NCBI GenBank assembly: GCA_902806595.1
Contig: CADCXC010000013.1
Coordinates: forward strand, 682,001 to 746,000
Source: Pyrenopolyporus hunteri
Taxonomy: Eukaryota; Ascomycota; Sordariomycetes; Xylariales; Hypoxylaceae
Length of the DNA stretch: 64,000 nt
Reading direction: 5' to 3'
The position numbers and the translations under genes are program-made. Shown here piece after piece: positions 44,657-56,200 of this stretch. Under the pieces are notes generated by a model, which searched no databases, was not told the DNA's origin, and saw nothing but the letters and a program-made list of their open reading frames with translations. Positions within the stretch are counted from its first letter, which is position 1; each line of letters starts with the position of its first letter.

Positions 44657-46510
44657 CTATAACTTGACACTCTTGATCAAGCCTGGCTTGATACCGGTCA
44701 ACTCGCCTCCATAGCCACCCCGGCCCTCTCCGCCCTTGTATACGGGTTTCATACTCTTCAACTTCTTCTGTTTATCCTCATACGCCTTCCTCTTCTTTAC
44801 TCTCGGGTTTCGCACGTCCTTCTTCCTCCTCGGCGCCAGTCCCTTGTTCTTCTGTATCTGGTAGGAAATCTTGCGTTTTCCGTCCTCGCCGATCACTTCA
44901 GTCTCCACAACCCGGTCCGCCTTGCCAGCCGCTGCAAGGGCGGCTGATCTAGCCGCCTTTTCTTCCTTCTTCTTGCTTGACGCTGCCGCGATCATATCGT
45001 AGTATTCGTCCTCGTCGTCTCTGACTGCGTGTGCGAGTCGCTCGTCCTCTTCATCGCTAGCCTCGCCGAGATCAGCACCCATCTTTGAGCTCTTCTGGCC
45101 GCGTTTCTCAGCTTCAGCATTGAGGCGCGCTTGCCTATCCTTTAGACGTTCTCTATACGGAATATCCATATCACCACCGGCATCCCTGCCCGCGCCCGCC
45201 CGGCGGTTGGCTTTCTGCACGATCTGCGAAGTGTAAAACCGAAGACTCTTCTTGCGAGCTGCCTTTTCGGCCGCCGCCTTGGCGTCAAGCGCCTCCTCTT
45301 CGCCGAAGTCCGAGTCGCTATCCCTCATCGTAACAGCGACATCCGACTTCTTCGATTTCTTCTTGGTAGCCACGAGCGCGTCGAGATCGGCAAGCGACTC
45401 TTCTATAGCCTTTGCTTGTCGCTCTGCCTTGGCCTTGGCCTTGGCTGTCGCCGCAGATTCTTTGGTTGGTTTCTTCGAAGGCTTCGATTCTACTTCCATC
45501 TTCTCCTCGATCATAGGTAGCTCTTCCTCTAACGGAGACAGTATGTTACCGACTGGGAGGGTGTGATCGGATATCTTCAGGTGTTCCACTTTCTTCCACG
45601 CATCTCGACACTCGAGCAAAGTCCCCATGACCTCGTGGTCACGGAGTTCTGCGGGATCAAGCGCCTTGGCTGTTCCATTGGCGGCGTCTCTCGCTGGCGA
45701 CGTCAGGGTAGCAAAGTACATGGCAAGCGTGGCGACGTAGCAGCCGAGGATCCGGTACTTGACTACCGACAACGACTTGGACGGCTGCCCTTCCGCCTGC
45801 TTCTGGATGGTCACTAGCAAAGGCTGTAACTGCTGGAGCTCGTCTGCTAAATAGTCGAATTCCGGGTATCTTGTCCGTAGAATTCGATATCTTTCCTCGG
45901 GGCCCATTTCAGCAGGAATCTCGATATCCTTCAAGACCTCGGTAACAACTTCGCCCTGGTCCCCGTCCCCAGCCTCGGGAGCGAGCCACTCAGCTTCGTC
46001 GAAGATGAAGTCGCTCTCGGACATCTTTGCCAGTTTCTTCTTCTGTAGTCGGCGCGCCTCTTGCTCCTCCTCCAGAGCGTCGGCTTCCGTCTCAGGATTG
46101 TCGGCATTGTAATATTCTTTCTTCGACGAACCCCACCAGCCGGAGTCGCCTTCTTCCTCTCCGGATTCAGAGCCATCCCGGGTATCTTGCTTGGAAGATT
46201 TGGTGGGTTTACGAGCATGTTGGTCTTGGTCGTCTTCCTCGTCGTCGTCGTCAGAGCCCTCGTCATCGTAAGCAAGCGCCTCCTCGTCCGAGTTCTCTAA
46301 GAATTCCTCTTCCTCCTCTAGTCGCTTTTGCTTCTTGGATTTAGGACCATCGTCGAATAGAATTTGGTCCTTGTTTATAAAGTATTCGTCCTCCGAGTCG
46401 GCTATATCTTCGTAGGAATTAATAGGACCGAGCCTCGCATCGGCCGGATCATACTCGCGGGGGCCCTTTGGCGCCGAAGGACCGCTAGACGCCTTTCTCT
46501 TTTTTGCCAT
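44657..46510 (-). CDS. utp3: U3 snoRNP-associated protein Utp3/Sas10
   Basis: A single exon encodes 617 aa. The N-terminus is KKRK-basic, then an acidic region (EDSEDEYFINKDQ, then EEEEEFLENSDEE, then DDDDEEDDQDQ). The Sas10/Utp3/C1D domain is at RYPEFDYLADELQQLQPLL (about residues 215-300). The Sas10 C-terminal domain has SYQIQKNKGLAPRRKKDVRN, then PRVKKRKAYEDKQKKL and RGGYGGELTGIKPGLIKSVKL, all hallmarks of the family. It is a nucleolar component of the small-subunit processome, needed for 18S rRNA maturation. Divergent from the KDSR gene with a 498-bp shared upstream region. Confidence 0.95.
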   Translation of the reverse strand: MAKKRKASSGPSAPKGPREYDPADARLGPINSYEDIADSEDEYFINKDQILFDDGPKSKKQKRLEEEEEFLENSDEEALAYDDEGSDDDDEEDDQDQHARKPTKSSKQDTRDGSESGEEEGDSGWWGSSKKEYYNADNPETEADALEEEQEARRLQKKKLAKMSESDFIFDEAEWLAPEAGDGDQGEVVTEVLKDIEIPAEMGPEERYRILRTRYPEFDYLADELQQLQPLLVTIQKQAEGQPSKSLSVVKYRILGCYVATLAMYFATLTSPARDAANGTAKALDPAELRDHEVMGTLLECRDAWKKVEHLKISDHTLPVGNILSPLEEELPMIEEKMEVESKPSKKPTKESAATAKAKAKAERQAKAIEESLADLDALVATKKKSKKSDVAVTMRDSDSDFGEEEALDAKAAAEKAARKKSLRFYTSQIVQKANRRAGAGRDAGGDMDIPYRERLKDRQARLNAEAEKRGQKSSKMGADLGEASDEEDERLAHAVRDDEDEYYDMIAAASSKKKEEKAARSAALAAAGKADRVVETEVIGEDGKRKISYQIQKNKGLAPRRKKDVRNPRVKKRKAYEDKQKKLKSMKPVYKGGEGRGGYGGELTGIKPGLIKSVKL

Positions 46511-47008
46511 GGTTTTTGAGGTGTGGAAAGAAGATGCTTGCGAGGACCGATATTAGCGGTCGCAAGGCTTGTAAAAGGGTTACGACTTTACTTTTTTTTT
46601 TTTTTCTTGGTTTTCCCCACGCGAGTTACAAAGCTGCAAAGTTCAATTTCTTATCTCTTATCTTCTTATCTTTATCGCTCTACCATATAAATAAATACAT
46701 AGTGCAATACACCGGCGCACCGACATCTCGCATAAGTGGAACCTGGAGTACGTAACTTGGCGCTGTTGGTCGTCCCCTGCCAGCCCCTTTCTGCACTTAC
46801 ATAAACTAGTAGATTTAGCGCCTTTCGTTAGTGGGGTTCTATAAAGATTCTATAGGAAGACCCTGGATTATATCGTGTTTGGATAACTACCAACACATAT
46901 CAGACCATGATAGCTTCAAGCTCGTATACTGCTATTCCCTTTCTACTCTTCCTCTAGCCGTAATTTATACGCCGCAAACCTACATGGTCATGTGATGTCT
47001 CCTACTTA
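46511..47008. promoter_or_regulatory. Bidirectional promoter between UTP3 and KDSR
   Basis: This 498-base spacer serves two divergent housekeeping genes. It carries a 14-T run (about 46591-46604) close to the UTP3 side and a CTTATCTCTTATCTTCTTATCTTTATC stretch at about 46650 (GATA-type words on the other strand). The functional use of these words is inference. Confidence 0.4.
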
Positions 47009-48148
47009 ATGGACTTCACCGTCAATTCCTCATGGATTAGCATCTTGATACTTCTCTTCATCATACTGCTCTCAACTTTCATAATGGGTATCTCTTGGAG
47101 CAACCAGATGCCCGTAGAGGGCAAGGTACGTCTCCCCAGCACTCCGCCCAAGCTAGGTAATTAGCTAGCTAGTCCCAGGAACCTCTAACACTCTTCCTCT
47201 TCCCTTCAGACCGTCCTAATCACAGGAGCATCAGAGGGCATGGGCAGGAGCGCAGCACGGCAGATGGCTGAGCGAGGGGCCAACGTGATCCTCGTATCAC
47301 GAAGCGCTAGCAAGCTCGAGAGCGCCATGGCCGAGGCCCAAGCCGCCGCCCGCAACCCCGAGACCCAGCGATTCCACTACCTCACGGCCGACGTCTCGAA
47401 GCCCGACTACGCCGCCCCGCTGCTCGCCGAGGCCATCGCCTGGAACAACGGGCAGCCCCTCGACGTGGTGTGGTGCGTGGCCGGCATGTCGACGCCCGAC
47501 TTCTGGCTGGAGGTGCCGCTGTCCGCGACCCGGAGCCAGATGGACATCAACTTCTGGGGCAGCGCCGAGATGGCGCACGCGGTGCTGCGGCTGTGGTGCG
47601 CGCCCGACGCGCCCGTTGTGCCCGAGCCGAAGCACCTCGTCTTCACATCGTCCGTGCTCGCCTTCTTCCCCGTGGTCGGGTACGGGCCGTACACGCCGGC
47701 CAAGAGCGCGCTGCGCGGGCTCGCCGACACGCTGGCGCAGGAGCTCGAGGCGTACCCGCAGAACGTCAAGGTGCACGTCGTCTACCCGGCGTCGATCGGC
47801 AGCCCGGGCTTCGACCGCGAGAACAAGACCAAGCCTGCCGTCACGAAGATTCTCGAGGACGGCGACCCCGTCGAGACGCCCGACAACGTCGCCGCGGCCG
47901 CCATCAAAGGTCTCGAGAAGGGGAACTACTTCATCACCACCTCGCTGTACGGACACATATTCAAATGGAGTACGATGGGCGGGTCGCCGAGAAATAACTG
48001 GTTCATCGACACGTTGATGTGCTGCTTTTGGCCCCTCGTGTGGCTGTTTGTGTTGCCCGATATGTACTCCAAGATCAGGAAGTACCAAAAGGAACACGGT
48101 CATCCTGCCACTTACCGGGAGAAGCACATAGAAGGAAACAAGAGCTAG
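47009..48148 (+). CDS. tsc10: 3-ketodihydrosphingosine reductase (TSC10/KDSR)
   Basis: The exons are 47009-47125 and 47210-48148 (84-nt intron, GTACGT, branch CTCTAAC, TTCAG). The product is 351 aa. The N-terminal helix (WISILILLFIILLSTFIMG) anchors it in the ER membrane. The nucleotide site is TGASEGMG at residues 44-51, and the catalytic Ser lies in FTSSVLAFFPVVGYGPYTPAK with Tyr200 and Lys204. A second hydrophobic stretch (LMCCFWPLVWLFVLPDMY) and the YQKEHGHPATYREKH-like end are typical of fungal TSC10. The enzyme reduces 3-ketodihydrosphingosine with NADPH in sphingolipid synthesis. The start at 47009 is the only ATG giving the membrane anchor. Confidence 0.93.
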
Positions 48149-49178
48149 ATTAAGGCCGTAGTAATGAACTGTCAGTATACGATTATATAGATGCCTGAAT
48201 AGGGTTATACCCCGTGCCCAGGTCTTGAGGGGCCTGGGACACAGAATAATTAAATAATTCCCATCCTGCTGATCCTTAGACAATCTGAAATTTAATAAGA
48301 CTTGTATCATTCAAAGGCCATGTCATTAGAATGATCGACGAGTTCGTCGATCCAAAATCGCAGAGTCCAAAGCTATATTAGAAAGCACATCGACGAGTCA
48401 TAAAGCACAGGAATCGGACCACCGACTTCCGCAAAAAGATATTAGAATACAAGCATCGGTTTATCCGACTTCACAAGAAGAATACGTCAATCAACGGCGT
48501 GAACAGCGTCAGCCAATAACAATAATAAACACGGATCGTCAGCATTCTCTCGATCACGCACAATGAAGAATAAGTACAGCAAAAAGACTCAGTCACTTCG
48601 GATGCAAGGCTTCCAGACGAGCACCTTGATATTGCACATAGTCCAGTTGACACAGGAGGATAGCTAATATAGGTGGTACCTAGGTAAGAAGTAGACGGCA
48701 AAAGAGCAGGCAAGTTCCCTTTCCTGGAATCCCTATGGAATGGGCGAAACTCTCCCGGAACCGGACTCCACGCGTCCTAAGTTATCAAGCGGTTACTCCT
48801 TTGCTCCTAAGAGTAGATGGAACGAACCGCCATGGCGCACCAAATGTTGAAAACACCACCCTCTTATTCATATCGGCGCCCGGCCAATGATGATCAGACC
48901 CAGAGGGACTGGCTCTCTTCCTTTTTTTTCTTTGCTTTTTTTTTCTCTCGGGTTTTCTTCCTTTTGCGTCAAGAAAGCGTTCTCAACAAGCTTATCGTAA
49001 TGCCTCTCGTAATGCCTCTCGGGAATACGGTAGGCATATAAAGCATTAAGCCAAGCCCGCCCGCCCGCCCACGTCCTCGCAGGCGAGTAAAACGAAACGC
49101 AAACGCCACCTAAAGGCCTAAGCCCAGGGAGTCGTCGAAGAGGGGGCCGAGCTGGACCACGTCGTACGGCTGTCCCGC
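48149..49178. other. Region between convergent KDSR and DUF3716 genes
   Basis: No gene is supported. A T-rich stretch lies at about 48921-48965 and a CCCGCCCGCCCGCCC run at about 49055-49070. Confidence 0.4.
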
Positions 49179-50351
49179 CTAGGGCGCGTCCTGTTCGTTG
49201 ACGACGGGTGGCGGGGGGCCTTGGGGCGGGGGGCCGGCCTGGTTCTGCTCCTCCTGGACGGCGTCCTCGTAGAGCGCGATCTGGTACGCCAGCTGCTTGG
49301 CGGCGGCCTCGATCATCAGCATGTGCCGCGTCTTCCTGTCGGCCCCGCGCACCTGCGCCATCGCCTGCTCCACCGTGTACCGCACCACCGGGTCCGCCGA
49401 CGCCGGGATCGACGCGAAGTTGAACGGGGCCATGGCCGCGGGCGGCGCCGAGGGCAGCGGGAACGCGAGGTTGTCGCCGCCCAGGATCTGGCTCCCGTGG
49501 GCCTGGGGGTTGCGCGCTTCTAGGCAGATAGTTAGCTTGCCGTATCTTACGTATCTTACGTATCTCTAGTAGGGCTAGACATAGTTCAAGATAAACGAGA
49601 GAGGCTTACCGTGGAAGGAGCATCGGGCTCCGGAGGCGTTGAACCAGCAATTGGCGCAGCTTCCGCACATCTGGCCGTCGACAACAACGCAGCTGGTCCA
49701 CGGGCCGTGGCCCTTGTGGCAGTTCTTGCATGGCTGGGGGGCTTCCTCGCCGGCGATGTGCGCAAAGAGAGCCTCGACGTTGCTGCGCCGAGCCAGGTTC
49801 AGGACCTGCTCCGGGCGTCGCTGCTGGGCGAGGCGCATGCCGGGCTCGCGGGCTAGCCGCTTCGCCAGCGCGCTCTCGATGATCACATTGCTGTAGCCGG
49901 ACTGGTGAGCAAGCTCTTCGGTAGTATTGACACCGGGGTCACCGCCGTCCATATGAGGGCCGCCCAGGTCTGGGTGGTGGTCGCCGGGGTTCTGGACGCT
50001 GCTCGCGAGAATGGAAGCGGCCGTCAGGTCTAGCTGCTGCTGATGCTGTTGGTGGTGGTGGTGCTGTTGCTGCTGCTGCTGCTGCTGATGGTGATGATGG
50101 TGCTGCTGAGCGGCGGCGGCGGCGGCAGCGACAGCAGCGGCCTCGGGGTCGAAGGCGGAGTGATGATCGTGCTCATGCTCGTGATCGTGATCCTCGTCGG
50201 TGGTGACATCATGCTGCTCGAGGTCGGGGTCTTGGTTCGGGAGGGCGTCGGATGCGCCGACTCGGCGTCCAGGGCGGCCGCGTGGCGTGTTATTCGGCTT
50301 GGTGACTTTGCTCGGCCGGCCACCGCGGACGGATTGAATGATGCCTTTCAT
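49179..50351 (-). CDS. DUF3716 domain protein, AT-hook and poly-Gln/His rich
   Basis: The exons are complement(49610-50351) and complement(49179-49519), with a 90-nt intron. The product is 360 aa. The ATG at 50351 gives MKGIIQSVRGGRPSK; GGRPSK and PRGRPGRR are AT-hook-like. A region of His/Asp (HDHEHEHDHH), poly-Ala and mixed poly-Gln/His (HHHHHQQQQQQQQHHHH) comes from CAG/CAC repeats at about 50030-50130. The C-terminal half has PCKNCHKGHGPWTSC, then GQMCGSCANCWFNASG and RCSFH, the cysteine-rich signature of fungal DUF3716, which resembles a zinc-binding module. It is probably nuclear, possibly DNA-binding; the target is unknown. An upstream in-frame TTG is not a credible start. Confidence 0.88.
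50030..50130. repeat. CAG/CAC trinucleotide repeats in coding sequence
   Basis: On the minus strand, runs of CAG and CAC (with GCC just upstream) encode the Ala, Gln and His tracts of the DUF3716 protein. The run lengths are likely to vary between isolates. Confidence 0.8.
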
Positions 50352-52002
50352 TGCGGGCCAGGTGATCGATGAATAGCCGCCTGCTGGCTGACAGTTGGTA
50401 GTCAGACTGGTGATGTAGATTGAAGGGATGGCCAATTTTCAGCTGTCCGGCAGCTGCGCTGATTTGGAAATCCGTGCGTTGGAGGTGGTTTCGCTCAAAC
50501 CTTGGTCGGGGAAAAATTATTGATCCAGCTTTCCCGCCTGAGCTAAGATGGGACCCAGGTTAGGTTTTTGGCCCGGTAGGTGATTCGTACCCGGGTACCG
50601 TTTTTTAGGTAATCAGGTGACACCCGCCTATCATTTCCATGTACAGATGTACCTGCCAAATATTGTAACTTGTAACTTGGGTGTAGGAGGAGAAACATTT
50701 AACTTCAGGATTTCGGGAATCAACGACTTCCACCATTAGACAGATCCCTAACCTTATCTACGAGCTCCTGTTAAGGTTATCTGTTGTATAATCCATATCC
50801 ATGGTAACCACCTGTTAATCACGAAGCCTAATCCGCAGCAATACATTCGCGAATACCTGGTAGGTACCTACATGTAGAAATACGTAGAAATCTACCTAGG
50901 CAGGCACCTACCTCGCGTAGACGCGTTCATAAACCCAGCACTCTGAGGGCATGAGACTCGTATGCGTACACCTATTTTATATACCTAGGTACCTAGGTAC
51001 CTAGGCAGTTATGTAGGTACATTTCTATAGCCTCCCACCTACTATTGATATTGGCCGGTATCTTAGGAGCATATACCAAGGCATCTTGCTTAGAAACCCA
51101 CCTACCTATACCACCTACCAAGACTATCTTCATATACAGAACGCCAAAGGTATTCGGTAGGTACATAGGTAAAAGATATAGATACCTAGGTACCCGAGCA
51201 AAATTGCGGACCTAGGATCATCGACTATCAGATAGACGAATTCGAGTGCTTGTATCATGTATGCTTAATTGCAGAGTTCACCATAGAGTCGCGCCCAAAA
51301 GGCATCTTTTACACACAGTACGATTAATTATCACCTAGTTAACGTGACAGACCTGTAGTCACTCAACTCATCGAACGCCAACTGCAAGGCACTAGCTCTC
51401 GGAGGGTACTCGGATTAAAATAATGGATGGGTTTTATTGGTCTTTATACAGATCCAACCGTTTTGTTCAGGATCTGTCTCCCACGCTTTTCTCCCCAATG
51501 GTATAGCTTCATCAGTCATCCTTCCTTACACTGGGAGGTGCTGCCTACAATCGCACCCTCCCCGGCCGAGTTTCAGCCATCCACTAAGGCACACATTACG
51601 CCTTAGATGAAAAAAAAGAAAAAGAAAACGAAAGGGAACCGGCGTCACCGCAAAATTCGTAATTAAACAAGGTATGTAATCCGCCCGTGACTTTAGATGC
51701 AAACGTCCTCCTTACTGTCTCACGACTTCCGGACTCTGCGATCGACGGTGTCCTGTATCCTCGAGCAAGGCCATCGAAGACGGCCCTTCCAAAGAGTACG
51801 GAAGGAGTGTATGCGAGACAAAAACAGGCGCGAAATAAACATGTGGAAGGAGATCGTTGGCCAGTTCGTGGTGAGGGCGCAGTTCAGGTCGTTAGCCAGA
51901 TCTATAACATTACTGGCAACCGTCGAGTGAGCGGTACCCGGGGTATCTCGGTGAGTTGCTTCTGGTATAGTAGGTTTTGTCTATGCGACATGTTGTACAC
52001 AA
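50352..52002. other. Upstream of the DUF3716 gene, downstream of the G-alpha gene
   Basis: No gene is supported. It is rich in CCTAGGTA/GGTACCTA palindromic words (clusters at about 50860-50910, 50980-51010 and 51160-51200). Confidence 0.4.
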
Positions 52003-53238
52003 TCAAATGAGACCACATAGACGAAGATTTTCTTGGATAATGATATCTTGAAGAAGACAATTAGCAGCAGATCTCAGTAGCAAAGTAGTTGCGGAAACCT
52101 ACCATTGACCGCAGCCATAACGAAGCGGATTTGCGTCGTATCTGTCGCGCACGTGAAATGCGTGTAGATCTGCTTCGTCTCGTGCTGGTTCAAGCTGACG
52201 AATCGGTTTAGAATGTAATCGCAGGCCGCAGCGTAGTCGTCGCCGCCCTCGTAGTCAGGGAAGTAGTTCTTCATGGGGCTAACGGGAAGCTTCTCCTTGA
52301 ACCTGTCGATCTTGTTCAGGAATAGAATGATGGATGTCTTGATGAACCATCTAGAGTTGCAGATCGAGTCGAACAGAGTTAAGGCCTCCTGCATACGATT
52401 GACGGTTTCGTCCTCGAAAAGCAATTGATCGTACTCGGAGATGGCGACCAGGAAGAGGATGGTAGTGACATTCTCGAAACAATGGATCCACTTCTTTCGC
52501 TCTGATCGCCGACCACCGACGTCGAACATCCGGTACGTCAGATCACCGATGATGAACGTGGTCTCGGTAATACCAGTTGTCTTGACACGCGATCGAAGTA
52601 CGTCCTGGTCGTTGGGCATGTAATCAGGGGCGGCAATTCGGGCGATGTTGTCGAAATAGCTAGGGTAACGGTTAGATGGTCGACGGTAAGGGATCACGGA
52701 GCATGGAGCATTGTGGCACGTACTATCTGGCCGAATCGTTGAGTTGGTATTCACGCGATCGCTTGAAACATTCCTGGACACCGCGGTCCTTCCAGAGAGC
52801 CTCGATCGCGTTGCCGACCTCTGGCGGTAAAACATCGCCCTCAATCTGTGCTGGTTGCATGAAGATTGTTTGGACGTGATACTCCATTCGCTGGTCCTCC
52901 AACGGCAGTTCTAGGGATTCCATAGCCTCGAGAATGACGCGCATAGATTGAACAGTATTGCTGAAGATGATCTCCTTGAACGACTCTCGCTCGTCACGCG
53001 AATAGCCCCCCTCGTTGATGATCTTCATCTGTTTCAAGATGGTCGACTTTCCGGATTCACCAGCACCTACAACCATTAGACCCCGCGCGAGAAGTTAGAA
53101 GGAGGCCTTCCGGAACTTACCCAGAAGAAGCATCTTGATTTCGTTACGCTGCATCATCTTATCCCGCTTAAGCTGGTTCTCAATCTCCTCGTTGCGGGCC
53201 TTGCCCTCCTTCTCCTCCGTGCTCATTCCACAGCCCAT
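52003..53238 (-). CDS. gna1: G-protein alpha subunit, GNA-1 (G-alpha-i) class, with Gln204 to Arg
   Basis: The four exons are complement(53121-53238), complement(52724-53066), complement(52103-52659) and complement(52003-52046), with introns of 54, 64 and 56 nt. The product is 353 aa, the exact class length. MGCGMST is the myristoylation/palmitoylation start, GAGESGKST the P-loop (about residues 40-48), LRSRVKTTG switch I with its Arg, FLNKID the base-binding NKxD motif, FTCATDT the TCAT motif and CGLI the pertussis-toxin-type C-terminus. Switch II reads DVGGRRSERKKW: codon 204 is CGG (52509-52511) where the family has CAG or CAA for the catalytic Gln. Known Q-to-R and Q-to-L changes at this site abolish GTP hydrolysis. 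Every other motif and junction is normal, so this is not a decayed gene. Confidence 0.95.
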
Positions 53239-56200
53239 CTTGACAGATTAAATAAATCCGGAATAAATTAATGTAGTAACGAAAGGAAACACGGCGTCTA
53301 TCGCGAGGATACTCTGGATCGAGTCGAGGCTATATATCGGGGAGGAAGGACTACGTTAGCAGGAGGGGTTAATATTAGAATATAGGTAAGCGTTGCTAAA
53401 AAGGCAGCGGGTGTATTCGCTATGTCAAAGGAGGAGGACGCGAACGAGTTGGGCGCTTGCGCCAGCTCCAATGCAGCAGTAATACTAGTATAATAGAGGG
53501 TATACCAAGATTCGGGGGTAGAGATTAGATTGAATGAAGGAGACGTCGCAAGCTTGGTAGGCAAGGACTCACTGGCAGAAAAATCAATTGGAGACCGACG
53601 AAGAAGAGACTCACACGATAGATAAGAGATGGTGATAAAAATCGCCGAAGGGAAAGGAACGGCGAATGTGATGAGAAAAGCTGACAGTGGAAAGGAAGAA
53701 GGAAAAAAAAGGGTGGTCGCGAGAGATTGTGACGGGGCGAGATGGAGGACCAAGTGGAGCGGCTTTGCCTTTGAAAGTGCAGCTTTGGTGGGTTGCCGGA
53801 CGCCCCTGTCTTGAGGAATTAGTTTGAGAAGGGGAAGCCAAGGGGGGGGAGCATCAATTCGGAAATGGGGTGAAAAAAGTCGAGCCGGGGCTGGCAGAAA
53901 CTTGAAGGGACTATCACCAGATACGGTTAGGCAAATCACAGATTATGCGAGGAACAGCACTAACGCTATCCCAAACGTGAACTAGCGCAACCAGAGAGTC
54001 TGTGGGTACCTCCTATTACCCAGCGGTTGACTGAGCAAGTTGCGGAAGGCTCGATTGACTCAGTGTCAAATGTCGAGGCTTCTGACTGTACAGAATGAAT
54101 TTGGCTTTGCTTTAAACTGACGCGAAAAAGGCATCAATCTTACAAAGCGACGAAAGTGGATACGTATAGCAATAATGTACAGTAGGTAACCTAGGTACAT
54201 AACATAGCATAAACCTTAGCAAAAGCAAGGTAAGCAGGCAAAACAAAAATACATGTAAGAAAGAAAGCAACGTTGGATAGGTACATCGGAACGAAATATG
54301 TAGGTACATAGCCATATTTAAGACAACTACATCGGTAAGTAGGTGTAGAGATCGTATCGCATTTCTACGCGAGATAGAGAGAGACTATCAAGAATATTCC
54401 ATCTTCATAAAACGTTTACCTACCTAAGTAAGGTTCTGATGGTAATTTGTCCACGCCGCCGCAATACATGGGAGAGGAAAATAAGTATCTGGGATACTGT
54501 CTTGCAGGTATGTAGGTACCTACATATATGCGCATGTACATATATGCGAGGGCAGGTACCCATATACGTGCATGTACGTGCATATACCTAGCTACTCGGT
54601 GGCGTAGGTATGTTCTTACCAATTTACTATTATAAAGGTACGTGTACTATGCGCAGACAGAGGTACATACGCGTACACAGGCAAGTACCTACCTAGCTAC
54701 CTAGGTACATATCGAACTCATGTCAGCGCGAAATAATTATTATTGTCAATTTCCAATGCAGCGCTGAAATTACAACAACAAAAATTCAACAACTAGCACA
54801 ACTAGGCTCAAGCTAACAATCCTCTATTCCACGGGAGCGGACACGTCTCTTACAGCTCTGGAGATGACCGAGGCACTGGTAACCACTTATATCAACACAC
54901 CGATATTTTCATACATCCATACGTGCTACAATAGTAGAAAACATGGGGAGAGGGACGGGAACCGCTGCTACTTCGCACAAAGGAACTGGCTGATCGACTG
55001 ATACATACGTTTGTATTAAAAGAACCATCGCAGATCGGGGGGAGCCATGGGTGGTCTTGGTCTCCAGATGCCCGGACTCACCGCACTACATAGGTACTTA
55101 CAGAATTACACCCATACCTTGCGTATCCCGTCATGGATCTCCAATCACGGAGTCGAGCATGACAGGAAGAAAAAGTAATATCTTGTTCTGCAGCTACTTC
55201 TCCCCGCCTAGCTACAAACGGCAGCGGCATATTAACGAGCCCCGGACGTTGAGTGGCTAGAAAATATTACAATGGCACATCAGGATGCTCGAGCCCCTGC
55301 CCGAACCTGACTGCAGGTCCGTCCACTGCCACCCACCCGTATGCAGGTCTCTGCGGCCTCAGAACGAATAGGCAGCCCTCGTCTCGGATGACATGCCCGC
55401 ATACATACATACATGTACCTACACACATACCTACACTAGGTACCAGACCGATACACCACATGTGTGTAGAGTGTATACATACCCGTGGGACAACGTAATT
55501 GTATACCTACCTACACATGTATGTATGCGACGGCCTTACGTGAGCAGTGAAACAGACATCCGATCGCGACGTGTGGTACCGATCGAAAAAGCCTCGGTCG
55601 CTTTGTTCGGCCTTAAGAACCATTTATAGGAGGGCGGCACAGAAAGAGGTAGGTGACTTCGGTCAGCTCTGTAACGCTTCTAGAAAGATACGAGATATGC
55701 GGGTTAGGAGTTGAGCCGTCTTCCCCAGGAGAACACACCCGCACACCTACATTCCTAGGCGTAGGACCTACATACTATGTAGGCGTAGGTAGGTACCTAC
55801 ACACCACCCAATGGAACTCATGTGGGCGATGAGCAGCAAACCTTGGATACAAGTTTACTCCACTACACAGATCTTCACCTATCCGCAACGCAGGGCATGT
55901 ATAGGTCCCGGGGGTAGAAAGTAGTAGCGCGCTCCACAGCCCCATTTTCTACCAAACATAGCTAGAAGGTATACCCTCATACAAATTTGTATGTAAAGAT
56001 ACAAACCTTCGATGTGGTGGTAAATTCGCCCCCCCCTGAATATCATCCTTTTTTGAAGAATTACATATATGACATAGAATCTTCAATTAGCTGTAGAATA
56101 TGGGGCTGTGGAGCGCGCTACTACTTTCTACCCCTGCGACCTGTATGTAAATAGCAACGTGCATGAATATGAGATGATCTGACATAAACACTGCCGTAGG

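Noticed and set aside
47297..48310. Long open frame on the minus strand over the KDSR gene
   Set aside because: It is antisense to a well-supported gene, low in domain-like features, and explained by GC bias at third positions.
53298..53939. Minus-strand frame of 213 codons upstream of the G-alpha gene
   Set aside because: It is Ser/Phe/Leu-rich, caused by a purine-biased strand, and is probably the leader or promoter of the G-alpha gene.
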